A stretch of 64,000 nt of DNA from Psychroserpens jangbogonensis (GTDB lineage: Bacteria; Bacteroidota; Bacteroidia; Flavobacteriales; Flavobacteriaceae), in contig NZ_JSWG01000011.1 in assembly GCF_000797465.1 (NCBI RefSeq), positions 62,001 through 126,000 on the forward strand, read 5' to 3'. Both the position numbers and the translations under genes were made by a program. Under the pieces are notes generated by a model. That model was not told the origin of the DNA. It worked only from the letters and a program-made list of their open reading frames with translations, and did no database searches. Below are positions 17,481-25,938 of the stretch, piece after piece; position 1 is the stretch's first letter; each line of letters begins with the position of its first letter.

Positions 17481-18470
17481 ATGAAAACTAAACAGTTTAT
17501 TACAGGTATTCTTTCTATTCTTACTATTTTTTGTTTTACCATAACTTTTACAGGATGTAGTAGTGATGATGATGGAGATGGAGATGGTCCCACAACGGTA
17601 ACGTACAGAGTTGCTGAAATAGTTAACACTGAAATTTCAGGTTCAAATATTTATGAAGACAAAGATCTTTATAATTATATAGATAATCGGTTAACAGAAG
17701 TTATTAATCTTGACAAAGAAAATGGAATTTGGGTGGAAGACAGAAAAACGGAATTTGAGTATAATGGTGATTGGGTGTCTTCTACCCGCTATGACAAAGA
17801 TGGAGATGATTGGGTGTATCAGAATATGCAGTCATCAAATCAAATCAAAATTGTAAATGGGAAAGTTATGGAAATCCAAAACACCTATTTGAATTATGTT
17901 TATAGAGAAGTTTTTACGTACAGTGGAGATAAAATAATGAAAGTTGAGTTTTTTGAAAATGGTGAATTAGATGAAAAGTATGTCTGTACATATATTGGAG
18001 AAAACCTAGATGAAATTATTGAATACAACTACTATAACGGTATTGAAGAATTAGATCGCAAATATGAATTCTCTTATGTAAATGGAAACTTGACAGAGGT
18101 ATTAAGACTGTACTATGATAACGGAGTTTGGGAAAATTCTGATAAAGATGTATACTTATATTCTGGAAATAAAGTGATTCAAATTGATGATTATGACTTT
18201 GATGATGATAATGGTATTTGGGAATTAGATGATAGCGAATATTTTAGCTATAATAGTCAAGGACTTTTAGAATCTATTTCAGAGAGTGGTGATGGATGGA
18301 CAGAGGAAGAAATATACACGTATGAAGAAGGCATAGGTAATTATAGATTATTATATGGTGATGCTGGTTATTATGAAGTTTTCAATTATCCAAATGCTCA
18401 AAGAAATGGTGAGACTGTTGCAAGTCCTGATGAAAGAAAGTTTAATTTAAAACGATTCTTAATGCATTAG
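17481..18470 (+). CDS. Lipoprotein with YD-like tandem repeats
   Basis: The protein has 329 residues. The signal peptide ends FTGC-SSDDDGDGDG: a lipobox cysteine followed by an acidic run of the type that exports lipoproteins to the flavobacterial surface. The rest is a series of imperfect repeats of roughly 35-40 residues, rich in Tyr, Asn, Asp and Gly, e.g. YVNGNLTEVLRLYYDNGVWE and YSGNKVIQIDDYDFDDDNG. They recall RHS/YD-type beta-strand repeats or bacteroidal surface repeat proteins. It ends with NYPNAQRNGETV and a basic tail. Function unknown; probably a surface-exposed binding protein. Confidence 0.8.
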   Translation: MKTKQFITGILSILTIFCFTITFTGCSSDDDGDGDGPTTVTYRVAEIVNTEISGSNIYEDKDLYNYIDNRLTEVINLDKENGIWVEDRKTEFEYNGDWVSSTRYDKDGDDWVYQNMQSSNQIKIVNGKVMEIQNTYLNYVYREVFTYSGDKIMKVEFFENGELDEKYVCTYIGENLDEIIEYNYYNGIEELDRKYEFSYVNGNLTEVLRLYYDNGVWENSDKDVYLYSGNKVIQIDDYDFDDDNGIWELDDSEYFSYNSQGLLESISESGDGWTEEEIYTYEEGIGNYRLLYGDAGYYEVFNYPNAQRNGETVASPDERKFNLKRFLMH

Positions 18471-18531
18471 AATGATGTACTAAGTAAAAAATCATATTAT
18501 TTTTTTTGATTGTTAAAAGCTAATTAACTAC

Positions 18532-18581
18532 CATCAAATAAAAAAGACCTTGCAGAAATGTAAGGTCTTTTTTATTTGATG
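18532..18581. terminator. Long bidirectional terminator with GAAA tetraloop
   Basis: Arms 18532-18554 and 18559-18581 pair over 23 bp (one G-T wobble) around a GAAA loop, with A and T runs inside the arms. It sits between the convergent lipoprotein and rdgB genes and should stop transcription from both sides. Confidence 0.88.
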
Positions 18582-18617
18582 ATTTTTATCTATTCAGTTT
18601 GGTGTCAAATATCTTGC

Positions 18618-19193
18618 TTAAATTGTATTTAGAAATTCAACCAATAACCTAACAGCTTTCCCTCGATGTCCAATGGTGTTCTTTTCATCTAACGAAATTT
18701 CAGCAAATGTTTTATTATAACCTTCAGCTTTAAAAATTGGATCATATCCAAAACCTTTATCTCCATGTTTGGTTTTAGTAATTTCGCCTTTACAAATTCC
18801 AGTAAACGTTTCTAAGTTATTATTTAGATGAAGCGCAATAACGGTTTTAAACTGTGCATTTCTATTCGGTCTTACTTCAAGATTTTGAAGTAACTTATCC
18901 ATATTATCATTAGCATCTCGTAGCTCTCCAGCATAACGAGCACTAAAAACACCAGGCTCACCATTAAGCGTTTCAACTTCTAAACCTGTGTCATCAGCAA
19001 AGCAATCAAATCCATAGTGTTCTTTTATATATTCTGCTTTTTGAATGGCATTGCCTTTAATTGTTAATTGCGTTTCTGGTACGTCTTCAAAACAACCAAT
19101 GTCTTTTAAACCTAATAGTTTAACATGTGAAGGAATTAAGGATTGTACTTCTTTGAGTTTATTAAGATTGTTTGTTGCGAAAACGAGCTGCAT
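18618..19193 (-). CDS. rdgB: Non-canonical purine NTP pyrophosphatase (RdgB/HAM1)
   Basis: The protein has 191 residues, the family's normal size. Motifs: VFATNNLNKLKEV at the start, FADDTGLEVETLNGEPGVFSARYAG around residues 65-90, GDKGFGYDPIF near 145-155, and the closing KNTIGHRGKA. The enzyme hydrolyses ITP, dITP and XTP to monophosphates and so keeps deaminated purines out of DNA and RNA. It is followed by the long terminator and lies downstream of the HxlR gene with a 30-nt gap on the same strand, so the two may share a transcript. Confidence 0.95.
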   Translation of the reverse strand: MQLVFATNNLNKLKEVQSLIPSHVKLLGLKDIGCFEDVPETQLTIKGNAIQKAEYIKEHYGFDCFADDTGLEVETLNGEPGVFSARYAGELRDANDNMDKLLQNLEVRPNRNAQFKTVIALHLNNNLETFTGICKGEITKTKHGDKGFGYDPIFKAEGYNKTFAEISLDEKNTIGHRGKAVRLLVEFLNTI

Positions 19194-19223
19194 GACTATA
19201 AATATTGAAGCTTTAAAGATACT

Positions 19224-19571
19224 TTAATTATTTTTTTTATCTGAATAATTTTCAACTACAAAATCACCCCATTCTGCAATAGAAATCAGAATAGGAATAA
19301 GTGTTTTTCCGAAATCTGTTAAGGCATATTCAACTTTTAAAGGAGGTTTAGTCGTGTACACTTTTCTACTTATCACTCCATCTTCTTCCAGTTTTTTTAG
19401 TTGTAAACTCAACGTACGCTCAGTTACAGTTGGAATAAGTTTTCTTAATTCGTTATATCGCAATGGACTATCAATTAAATGAATCAAAATAACCGATTTC
19501 CATTTTCCTCCAATGATGCCCATTGTAACGCTTGTGCAACATGGATATTCTTTTCCTTTTACTTTATACAT
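19224..19571 (-). CDS. HxlR-family winged-helix transcriptional regulator
   Basis: The protein has 115 residues with the classic HxlR layout: CCTSVTMGIIGGKWKSVIL (the N-terminal Cys and recognition of the GGKW turn), LRYNELRKLIPTVTERTLSL, then LEEDGVISRKVY and VEYALTDFGKTL. HxlR proteins bind inverted repeats as dimers, and many respond to electrophiles or quinones through the N-terminal cysteine; here there are two adjacent cysteines (residues 11-12). It diverges from a nitroreductase gene, a frequent pairing, with a clear operator between them. Confidence 0.93.
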   Translation of the reverse strand: MYKVKGKEYPCCTSVTMGIIGGKWKSVILIHLIDSPLRYNELRKLIPTVTERTLSLQLKKLEEDGVISRKVYTTKPPLKVEYALTDFGKTLIPILISIAEWGDFVVENYSDKKNN

Positions 19572-19613
19572 AACTTTTTTTGTTATAAAATGCTACTATC
19601 CTTTTAGACCGTT

Positions 19614-19667
19614 ATTGCAAATGTAATATACTATACTTAGTTTTGCAACTATAAAAAGTATAGTATA
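19614..19667. promoter_or_regulatory. Divergent promoters with a perfect 12-bp operator-like inverted repeat
   Basis: Inverted repeat TATACTATACTT (19627-19638) and AAGTATAGTATA (19656-19667), spacer 17 nt. Plus-strand promoter: ATTG (19614-19617)-N20-TAGTTTTG (19638-19645). Minus-strand promoter for hxlR: GTTG (19649-19646)-N20-TACATTTG (19625-19618). The left arm sits between the -33 and -7 boxes of both, the right arm over the nitroreductase transcript start. HxlR binding here could silence both genes. Confidence 0.7.
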
Positions 19668-19683
19668 AATAATTATTTAAAAT

Positions 19684-20343
19684 ATGAACATAATAGATAC
19701 CTTAAATTGGCGATATTCTACAAAAGATTTTGACCCAACAAAAAAAATTTCCGAAGATAATGTTAAACAGTTAAAAGCATTATTAAGAATGAGTCCTTCA
19801 AGTACAAATATTCAGCCTTGGCATTTTCTAATCGCAGGTGATAAAGAAGGTAAAGAAAGAATAGCAAAAGGAGCTCAAGGCTTTTTTCATTTTAATGAGC
19901 CAAAAATATTAAATGCGTCTCATGTTGTTGTGTTTTGCTCAAGAACAAGTGCAGATGAAGACTATATGTTACATCTTTTAGATAAAGAAGAAAAAGATGG
20001 AAGATTTCCAAATGATGAAGTGAAACAAAATACGCATGGAGGTCGAAATCTTTTTGCTGATATCCATAAATATGATGTAAAAGATTTTCAACATTGGCTG
20101 GAAAAGCAAGTCTACCTAAACATTGGTAACTTCTTGCTTGGCGCTGCAACCCTTGGTATAGACGCTTTGCCTATGGAAGGCGTAGATTTAAAAGCGCTTG
20201 ATGGAGAGTTTGGTTTACGAGAAAAAGGATATACTTCTGTTGCAGTTGTAGCTGTTGGATACAGAACAGATTCTGATTTTAACACAACTGACAGAACACC
20301 AAAGTCGAGGTTGTCAGAAGCCGAAATATTTACATTGTTGTAA
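19684..20343 (+). CDS. NfsB-type NAD(P)H nitroreductase
   Basis: The protein has 219 residues. Nitroreductase-family features: N-terminal LNWRYSTKDFDPTKKISED, the FMN-binding RMSPSSTNIQPWHFLIA (residues 34-50), LEKQVYLNIGNFLLGAATLGIDALPMEG in the middle, and VAVVAVGYRTDSDF followed by a C-terminal KSRLSE. Such enzymes bind FMN and reduce nitroaromatics and quinones with two electrons. The divergent HxlR regulator and operator suggest induction by an electrophilic or quinone-like compound; this is inferred from the pairing. Confidence 0.93.
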   Translation: MNIIDTLNWRYSTKDFDPTKKISEDNVKQLKALLRMSPSSTNIQPWHFLIAGDKEGKERIAKGAQGFFHFNEPKILNASHVVVFCSRTSADEDYMLHLLDKEEKDGRFPNDEVKQNTHGGRNLFADIHKYDVKDFQHWLEKQVYLNIGNFLLGAATLGIDALPMEGVDLKALDGEFGLREKGYTSVAVVAVGYRTDSDFNTTDRTPKSRLSEAEIFTLL

Positions 20344-20384
20344 GAAAGACTAAATAATATTTAGTTAAAAATTGATAATAGTTT

Positions 20385-20417
20385 AAAACACAGATTTTGG
20401 GATCTGTGTTTTTTTTG
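20385..20417 (+). terminator. Intrinsic terminator after the nitroreductase gene
   Basis: Stem AAAACACAGAT (20385-20395), loop TTTGGG, stem ATCTGTGTTTT (20402-20412), followed by further T residues to about 20416. Confidence 0.88.
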
Positions 20418-20485
20418 TCTTAATAAATTAAGCTTTATACTGAAAAACTTTAGTTATCTTTAGTAACTACTAACTAAATTAAAGA

Positions 20486-22126
20486 ATGCAAGAATTTAAT
20501 TCACCATTAGCCGCTTTTCTGCATTGGGAAGCCGAATCTCCAAATCATATCTTTTTAAAACAACCTATTAATGGTAAGAAAATAGAATACACATATCAAG
20601 AAGCTGGTAAAGAAGCGCGTAAAATGGCTACATATTTAAATTCTTTAGGTTTGCCAGACCGAAGTCATATCGCCTTACTTTCAAAAAATTGCGCACATTG
20701 GATTATATCAGACTTAGCAATAATGATGGCTGGTTATGTGTCTATTCCGATTTATCCAACATTGAACAGCTCATCAATGAACCAAATTTTGGTACATAGC
20801 GAATCAAAAGCTATTATTATTGGTAAGTTGGATGATTTTGCATCTCAGAAGGAAGGTATTCCAGATATTCCAAGAATTAGTGTTGGATTATTTGGCGAAC
20901 AAGAAGGCATGTTATGGGAAGATATCATTGAAAAAAATCAAGCACTTAAAGAAGTTCATAAAACAGATCCAGATGCTTTACATACAATTATTTATACATC
21001 AGGAACAACTGGAACTCCCAAAGGTGTGATGCATTCTGGCAGTAATTTTATGGAGTCATCATCAACATTAGTTCGAGAGTTCACATTAGATAGTAAACCA
21101 AGGCTGTTTTCATATTTACCTTTAGCTCATGTAGCCGAACGTTTACTAAACAATGCAGGAATGGCATTAGGAGGTTCGATTACATTTGCCGAGTCTTTAG
21201 AGACATTTGCCAAAGATTTAGAAGAAGTTCAGCCCAATTTGTTTTTTGCAGTGCCAAGAATATGGACCAAATTCAGAGAGAAAATATTAGAATCTCTTCC
21301 TCAGAAGAAACTTAATTTATTATTAAAAATCCCAATACTAAACGGCATAATAAAAAATAAACTGAAACATAAGTTAGGTTTAAAGGAGGCTGTTTTTATT
21401 GCCTCAGCGGCTGCGCCAATTTCTTCTGAAATAGTAAGATGGTATTTAAAGTTAGGGATAACTATTTATCAAGGTTACGGAATGACAGAAGATTGTTGTG
21501 TATCTCATTTTAATAAACCAGGAGCAAATAAAATTGGTTCTGTAGGTAAAACATTTGATAATGTAAAAGCAAAATTGTCACCCGAAGGTGAGATTTGTAT
21601 CAAGAATAAATGCTTGATGAAAGGTTATTATAAAGCGCCAGAATTAACAGCAGAAGTTTTTGATGATGAAGGTTATTTAAAAACTGGCGATATGGGAGAA
21701 TTTGATCACGATGGATTTTTGAGTATTGTTGGTCGTGTAAAAGATCAATTTAAAACCGATAAAGGCAAATACATTTCACCATCACACATTGAGTTATTAA
21801 TGTGTGGTAATACAGATATTGAACAGATTTGTATTGTTGGTACTGGAATTCCTCAACCTATCGCTTTAATCACCTTATCTGAACTCGGAAAAGCAAAGTC
21901 TAAAGAAGATGTCTCAAGTTCATTGCTAGCAAGTGCAACCGGAATTAATCCAACGCTTGAAAAACATGAGCGAATCGAAAAAATAGTTATTATGAAAGAA
22001 GATTGGAATGTTGCTAATGGTTTAGCGACACCAAGTTTGAAAGTGAAACGAAACAGTATTGAGAAAATTCATCAGGAGTTTTATCCATCATGGTTTAAAA
22101 CTACTGAAAAGGTGATTTTTGAATAG
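20486..22126 (+). CDS. AMP-forming acyl-CoA synthetase (long-chain fatty acid CoA ligase type)
   Basis: The protein has 546 residues. ANL-superfamily motifs: IIYTSGTTGTPKGVMHS (P-loop, near 168-184), YLPLAHVAER, YQGYGMTEDC (A5), and the hinge/A8 region YLKTGDMGEFDHDGFLSIVGRVKDQFKTDKGKYISP, with the catalytic hinge at about 415-445. The short linker and order fit eukaryote-like long-chain acyl-CoA synthetases (AMP-dependent). It activates fatty acids for beta-oxidation or lipid synthesis at the inner membrane. The C-terminus (LKVKRNSIEKIHQEFYPSWF) includes the expected Lys of A10. Monocistronic by position, between two terminator-bounded regions. Confidence 0.92.
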   Translation: MQEFNSPLAAFLHWEAESPNHIFLKQPINGKKIEYTYQEAGKEARKMATYLNSLGLPDRSHIALLSKNCAHWIISDLAIMMAGYVSIPIYPTLNSSSMNQILVHSESKAIIIGKLDDFASQKEGIPDIPRISVGLFGEQEGMLWEDIIEKNQALKEVHKTDPDALHTIIYTSGTTGTPKGVMHSGSNFMESSSTLVREFTLDSKPRLFSYLPLAHVAERLLNNAGMALGGSITFAESLETFAKDLEEVQPNLFFAVPRIWTKFREKILESLPQKKLNLLLKIPILNGIIKNKLKHKLGLKEAVFIASAAAPISSEIVRWYLKLGITIYQGYGMTEDCCVSHFNKPGANKIGSVGKTFDNVKAKLSPEGEICIKNKCLMKGYYKAPELTAEVFDDEGYLKTGDMGEFDHDGFLSIVGRVKDQFKTDKGKYISPSHIELLMCGNTDIEQICIVGTGIPQPIALITLSELGKAKSKEDVSSSLLASATGINPTLEKHERIEKIVIMKEDWNVANGLATPSLKVKRNSIEKIHQEFYPSWFKTTEKVIFE

Positions 22127-22232
22127 ATTTTCAATCCGTAAAATTTATCAATACTTTATGACTTTTGTCAGTTAAATTTTATTTTCAATTTTGTAAATTT
22201 ATGTATTGAAATTAACTAAAACAAGACCGATT

Positions 22233-22532
22233 ATGGATGTAAACATTAGATATGTCGATGTAGATATAAGTGACACACTGAACACTTTTACAAAAGAAAA
22301 ATTAAATAAATTATTTGTCAGATATGATTTTCTAATTGGAGCGGCAGTCCGATTCAAACAAGATGAACACAGTCATACAAAAGGTAAAATATGTGATATA
22401 GAATTAAGTTTACCTGGACCACGAATATTTGCTACTTCAGACGAAGCAAAACATGAAGTCGCTGTTAGAAAAACTATTAGCGATTTAGAAAAACAACTTA
22501 AAAGGCGAAAAGAAGTTTTTAAGACGCATTAA
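22233..22532 (+). CDS. hpf: Ribosome hibernation-promoting factor (HPF/YfiA, short form)
   Basis: The protein has 99 residues from ATG 22233; an in-frame TTG at 22206 adds nine residues not seen in the family. It has the HPF beta-alpha-beta-beta-beta-alpha pattern: VNIRYVDVDISDTLNTFTKEKLNKL, then IGAAVRFKQDEHSHTKGKICDIELSLPG and a C-terminal basic helix AVRKTISDLEKQLKRRKEVF. No dimerisation domain, so it is the short type that blocks 30S sites and favours 100S formation with another factor. A strong terminator follows. Confidence 0.88.
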   Translation: MDVNIRYVDVDISDTLNTFTKEKLNKLFVRYDFLIGAAVRFKQDEHSHTKGKICDIELSLPGPRIFATSDEAKHEVAVRKTISDLEKQLKRRKEVFKTH

Positions 22533-22555
22533 CTCTTTAAATTTTTCGCAAACTG

Positions 22556-22593
22556 GCCTTATGAAATTCGAAAGCATTTTATGAGGCTTTTTT
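22556..22593 (+). terminator. Intrinsic terminator of hpf
   Basis: Left arm GCCTTATGAAA (22556-22566) pairs with TTTTATGAGGC (22577-22587) over 11 bp with two G-U wobbles, followed by TTTTTT. Confidence 0.8.
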
Positions 22594-22655
22594 GTGCATT
22601 AAAGAATTAGTGAGTTTTGAATGTTATATTTGTAGATACTTAAATTTCTCTTCAA

Positions 22656-24725
22656 ATGAAAAAACTAGCCCTTGTAATTGTATTATTATCACTTATGAAT
22701 TGTTCAGAAAAAGAAATCGAAAAAATTGCTGTTGAGTTACCAAAAGATAACCCGTTTAATGTTGCTTTAAATGAATCTTTTGATTACGCTAAAGTTACAG
22801 GAGAATCTATAGAATCCTACGTAGATTATGAAATAGAACAAGCAGTGCAAACGATTGAAGTTATAAAAAGTCAATCAACGCCATCATTAGAAAATACATT
22901 TCTTCCATTTGATGCTGTATACAATAAATTAAGTCAAGCTGGCAGCAATTCATTTATGTTGTATTGGACGTCTACAGATTCTATAACTAGAGTAAAAGGG
23001 ATAGAGTATTCTCAAAAAGTAGATTCTATAAGCACAGCGATTTCATCAGATAAAGAATTGTTCAAACAGTTTGAAACTTTTGCAGCTTCTGAAGCCTATT
23101 CTAAATTAAATAATAGACGACAACGATTTGTTGACGATATCATTGATAATTTCAAACAATCTGGAATTAATTTAGCTGATGATAAATTGGATAAGGTTAA
23201 AACCTTAAAAGCCGAAATTTCAGATTTGACGTCTCAGTATTCAATAAATATGAATACAGCTAATTCAGTATTAACACTAGATGAAGCTGGAGCTGACGGA
23301 CTTCCAGAGAGTCTTAAAGAGAAATATAAGACTGAAAATAGCACTTATGAAATTCCTGCTCAACCTTCAACTAGAGGGCCAGTTATGGATAATGCGACAA
23401 ATCCAGAAACTAGAAAAGCATACCAAATGCTGTATTCTAATAGAGGTGCTGATAAAAATTTAGAGATTTTAAATCAGTTGGTTAAAAAACGTTATCAACT
23501 TGGACAGTTAATGGGTTACAAATCTTATGCGGAATATAATTTAGTTCCTAAAATGGCTAAAAACCCAGAGACAGTATGGAAATTTGTTAATGACCTGATA
23601 GCAGAATCTAAAGAAAAGGCCATTCAAGATATAGAGGTGTTAAAAACGGCTAGAAAGAAGTTGGATAATATCAGTATTGATGAAGATTTAAATGCTTGGG
23701 ATTTAGCATATTATAAAAATCAGATATTAAAAACCGAATACCAAGTAGATGCCGAAAAAATACGTGAGTATTTACCAATGAGTGCATGTCTTTCAGGAAT
23801 GTTTGAGTTATATCAAGAATTATTAGATGTAGAATTCAAAAAAATAGAAAATGCTTCGGTTTGGCATGAAGATGTTTTAGCGTATGAAGTGTTTGAAAAT
23901 GATAAATTAAAAGGACGTTTCTTTCTGGATTTGTACCCAAGGCCAAATAAAGAAACATGGTTTTATGCTGTGCCTTTATCTTCCGGAAAACAAATGGAAG
24001 ATGGTTATGAAGTTCCAGTATCTATGCTCTTGGGTAATTTTACAAAGGGAACTGATGAGTTGCCTTCCATGATTACTCATGGTGAATTAAGCACTTTATT
24101 TCATGAGTTCGGACACATTATGGACAAGATGTCTTATGAAGGAGAATACAGCATGCAATCTGACACAAAAAGGGATTTTGTTGAGGCAATGTCACAGATT
24201 TTCGAAAATTGGATTTGGGATTATGATGTCTTAAGTACGTTTGCAAAGCACTATGAAACAGGTGAAGTATTGCCAAAAGAATTATTTAATAGCATGGTGA
24301 ATGCTAAAAATGTATCATCAGGTATTTCTGCTCAAGGGTCATTAAGAAACTGTATTTACGATATGAATTTATATGATAAATACAATCCAGAGCAACCAAT
24401 AGATACAGATCAGTTATGGCGTGATGTAGATAACCAATTGGGCGTTATGGATTGGTATGTTGAAGGAACTCATCCTCAAGCTTGTTGGATTCATATCAAT
24501 ACACATCCAGTTTATTACTATGGTTATTTATGGTCTGAAGTTTATGCTCAAGACATGTTTACTGTATTTGAAAAGAATGGATTACGCAATCAAGAAACTG
24601 GTGTGAGATACAGAAAATTAATTCTTGCTAATGGAAGTCAAAGAACCGTTGATGAGGCTGTTGAAGAATTTCTAGGTCGACCAATGAATAACAAAGCCTA
24701 CGTTAAAAGTCTTGGGCTAGAATAA
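22656..24725 (+). CDS. M3-family zinc metallopeptidase (peptidyl-dipeptidase Dcp-like) lipoprotein
   Basis: The protein has 689 residues. Its signal peptide MKKLALVIVLLSLMNC has a lipobox cysteine, so it is membrane-anchored in the periplasm. The M3 active site is FHEFGHIMDKMSYEGEYS near residues 485-502 (HExxH and downstream Glu). Family blocks RKAYQMLYSNRGADKN, FFLDLYPRPNKETWFY and YYYGYLWSEVYAQDMF are present; the C-terminal FLGRPMNNKAYVKSLG is typical. It cleaves short peptides, probably releasing C-terminal dipeptides. TATATTTG at 22625-22632 is a likely -7 box. The next gene follows after 5 nt. Confidence 0.95.
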   Translation: MKKLALVIVLLSLMNCSEKEIEKIAVELPKDNPFNVALNESFDYAKVTGESIESYVDYEIEQAVQTIEVIKSQSTPSLENTFLPFDAVYNKLSQAGSNSFMLYWTSTDSITRVKGIEYSQKVDSISTAISSDKELFKQFETFAASEAYSKLNNRRQRFVDDIIDNFKQSGINLADDKLDKVKTLKAEISDLTSQYSINMNTANSVLTLDEAGADGLPESLKEKYKTENSTYEIPAQPSTRGPVMDNATNPETRKAYQMLYSNRGADKNLEILNQLVKKRYQLGQLMGYKSYAEYNLVPKMAKNPETVWKFVNDLIAESKEKAIQDIEVLKTARKKLDNISIDEDLNAWDLAYYKNQILKTEYQVDAEKIREYLPMSACLSGMFELYQELLDVEFKKIENASVWHEDVLAYEVFENDKLKGRFFLDLYPRPNKETWFYAVPLSSGKQMEDGYEVPVSMLLGNFTKGTDELPSMITHGELSTLFHEFGHIMDKMSYEGEYSMQSDTKRDFVEAMSQIFENWIWDYDVLSTFAKHYETGEVLPKELFNSMVNAKNVSSGISAQGSLRNCIYDMNLYDKYNPEQPIDTDQLWRDVDNQLGVMDWYVEGTHPQACWIHINTHPVYYYGYLWSEVYAQDMFTVFEKNGLRNQETGVRYRKLILANGSQRTVDEAVEEFLGRPMNNKAYVKSLGLE

Positions 24726-24730
24726 TAATT

Positions 24731-25375
24731 ATGAAGTACACGAAGTACATATTTATTTTTTGTTCTTTTTTGTTCTTGTCAAATTTCAAGAGTTCTAAAG
24801 ACTATGAATTCGATTACATTATTGAGTACAAATCACTGTTAAGTGGCAAAGAGGATAAATCTATTTTTTACCTGACAAATTCTAAAGACAATTCTTATTA
24901 TGGTAAATTTTCAAGTGAAGATGATACAAATTATAGAATTAGTTTTTTTAAGCCAGGAAGCGTTCGAAGTCATGCAACTGTAAACAAGCAAGATTTTTTT
25001 AAAGCTGAGACTATTTTGATTGAAGCTAATGTTTTCAAAAAAGATTATAATTCAAAAGCCAATAATAATGATTACTTTGAAAATCTTAGGGATACTTTAA
25101 TAAATGAAGCTTCTTTTAAAAGATATGTTTTTAAATCAGTACATGTTAATCCTATGAATTTAGATATTTACTACACTGTTGAGCCTAAAACTGAATTTCA
25201 TTTACCATTACTGTCTTTTGGAGGTGCTTATCAAGTATGGAAATCAGAAAAAAATATTCCAAATGGTATTTTGAAGGAGTATTATTTTTTTAATGAGGAT
25301 AATAACATTGTTGAAGCACATTATAAACTAGTTGGTTATCAACCTTACAAAAAGACGATAAGAGTAAAGTATTAA
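24731..25375 (+). CDS. Exported hypothetical protein, co-transcribed with the M3 peptidase
   Basis: The protein has 214 residues with an N-terminal hydrophobic segment (KYIFIFCSFLFLSNFKSS) acting as signal peptide or anchor. The remainder alternates short beta strands (FDYIIEYKSLLS, SIFYLTNSKDNSYYG, YRISFFKPGS, FHLPLLSFGGAYQVW, IVEAHYKLVGYQPY), suggesting a beta-sandwich or barrel-like extracytoplasmic protein. I do not recognise a family. It starts 5 nt after the peptidase stop and its own stop directly abuts the stop of the convergent rlmH gene. Confidence 0.75.
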   Translation: MKYTKYIFIFCSFLFLSNFKSSKDYEFDYIIEYKSLLSGKEDKSIFYLTNSKDNSYYGKFSSEDDTNYRISFFKPGSVRSHATVNKQDFFKAETILIEANVFKKDYNSKANNNDYFENLRDTLINEASFKRYVFKSVHVNPMNLDIYYTVEPKTEFHLPLLSFGGAYQVWKSEKNIPNGILKEYYFFNEDNNIVEAHYKLVGYQPYKKTIRVKY

Positions 25376-25849
25376 TCATCTATGATGATAAGGCTCATTT
25401 CGTAAAATAGTAAAGCCACGATACAATTGCTCAATCACAAACAAACGAATCATTTGATGGGAAAAAGTCATTTTAGATAATGACAGTTTTCCATTTGCTT
25501 TTTTATACACGTCTGGTGAGAACCCATAAGGTCCACCAATCACAAATACCAATCGTTTAATACCCGAATTCATGTGCTTTTGTAAATAATTTGAAAAGGC
25601 AACCGAATCTAATTCTTTTCCGTTTTCATCCAATAAAATCAAAACATCTGTAGGATTCAGTTTGTTTAAAATGAGTTCACCTTCCTTTTGTTTTTGTTGG
25701 TCTTCACTAAGGTTTTTTGCTTTTTTGAGATCTGGAATAATCTCAAATTCAAATTTCACATAAAAACCTAAACGCTTTTGATAGTCATCAATAAGAGCCT
25801 GTAATTGCTTATTATCAGTTTTGCCAATGGCAAGAAGTTTAATTGTCAT
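25376..25849 (-). CDS. rlmH: 23S rRNA (pseudouridine-1915-N3)-methyltransferase
   Basis: The protein has 157 residues, exact family size. SPOUT features: MTIKLLAIGKTDNKQLQ at the start, LILLDENGKELDSVAFSNYL in the middle, the knot LVFVIGGPYGFSP, and the closing LSLSKMTFSHQMIRLFVIEQLYRG...PYHHR, whose final Arg is used in binding. It methylates pseudouridine 1915 in helix 69 of 23S rRNA on assembled ribosomes. A -7 box lies four nt before the ATG. Confidence 0.97.
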   Translation of the reverse strand: MTIKLLAIGKTDNKQLQALIDDYQKRLGFYVKFEFEIIPDLKKAKNLSEDQQKQKEGELILNKLNPTDVLILLDENGKELDSVAFSNYLQKHMNSGIKRLVFVIGGPYGFSPDVYKKANGKLSLSKMTFSHQMIRLFVIEQLYRGFTILRNEPYHHR

Positions 25850-25853
25850 GCTT

Positions 25854-25861
25854 CAAAGTTA
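25854..25861 (-). promoter_or_regulatory. -7 box of rlmH placed for a leaderless mRNA
   Basis: Minus strand TAACTTTG (consensus TAnnTTTG) is followed by AAGC and then the ATG at 25849. With a usual 5-7 nt distance to the transcript start, the mRNA would begin at the start codon. No clear -33 element. Confidence 0.45.
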
Positions 25862-25938
25862 TACTTTTTTAGAATTTGGAATTTGTTTTTTGAAACTTTT
25901 TAAGTTGCAATTACTATTTTTACATTAAATACATTCAT

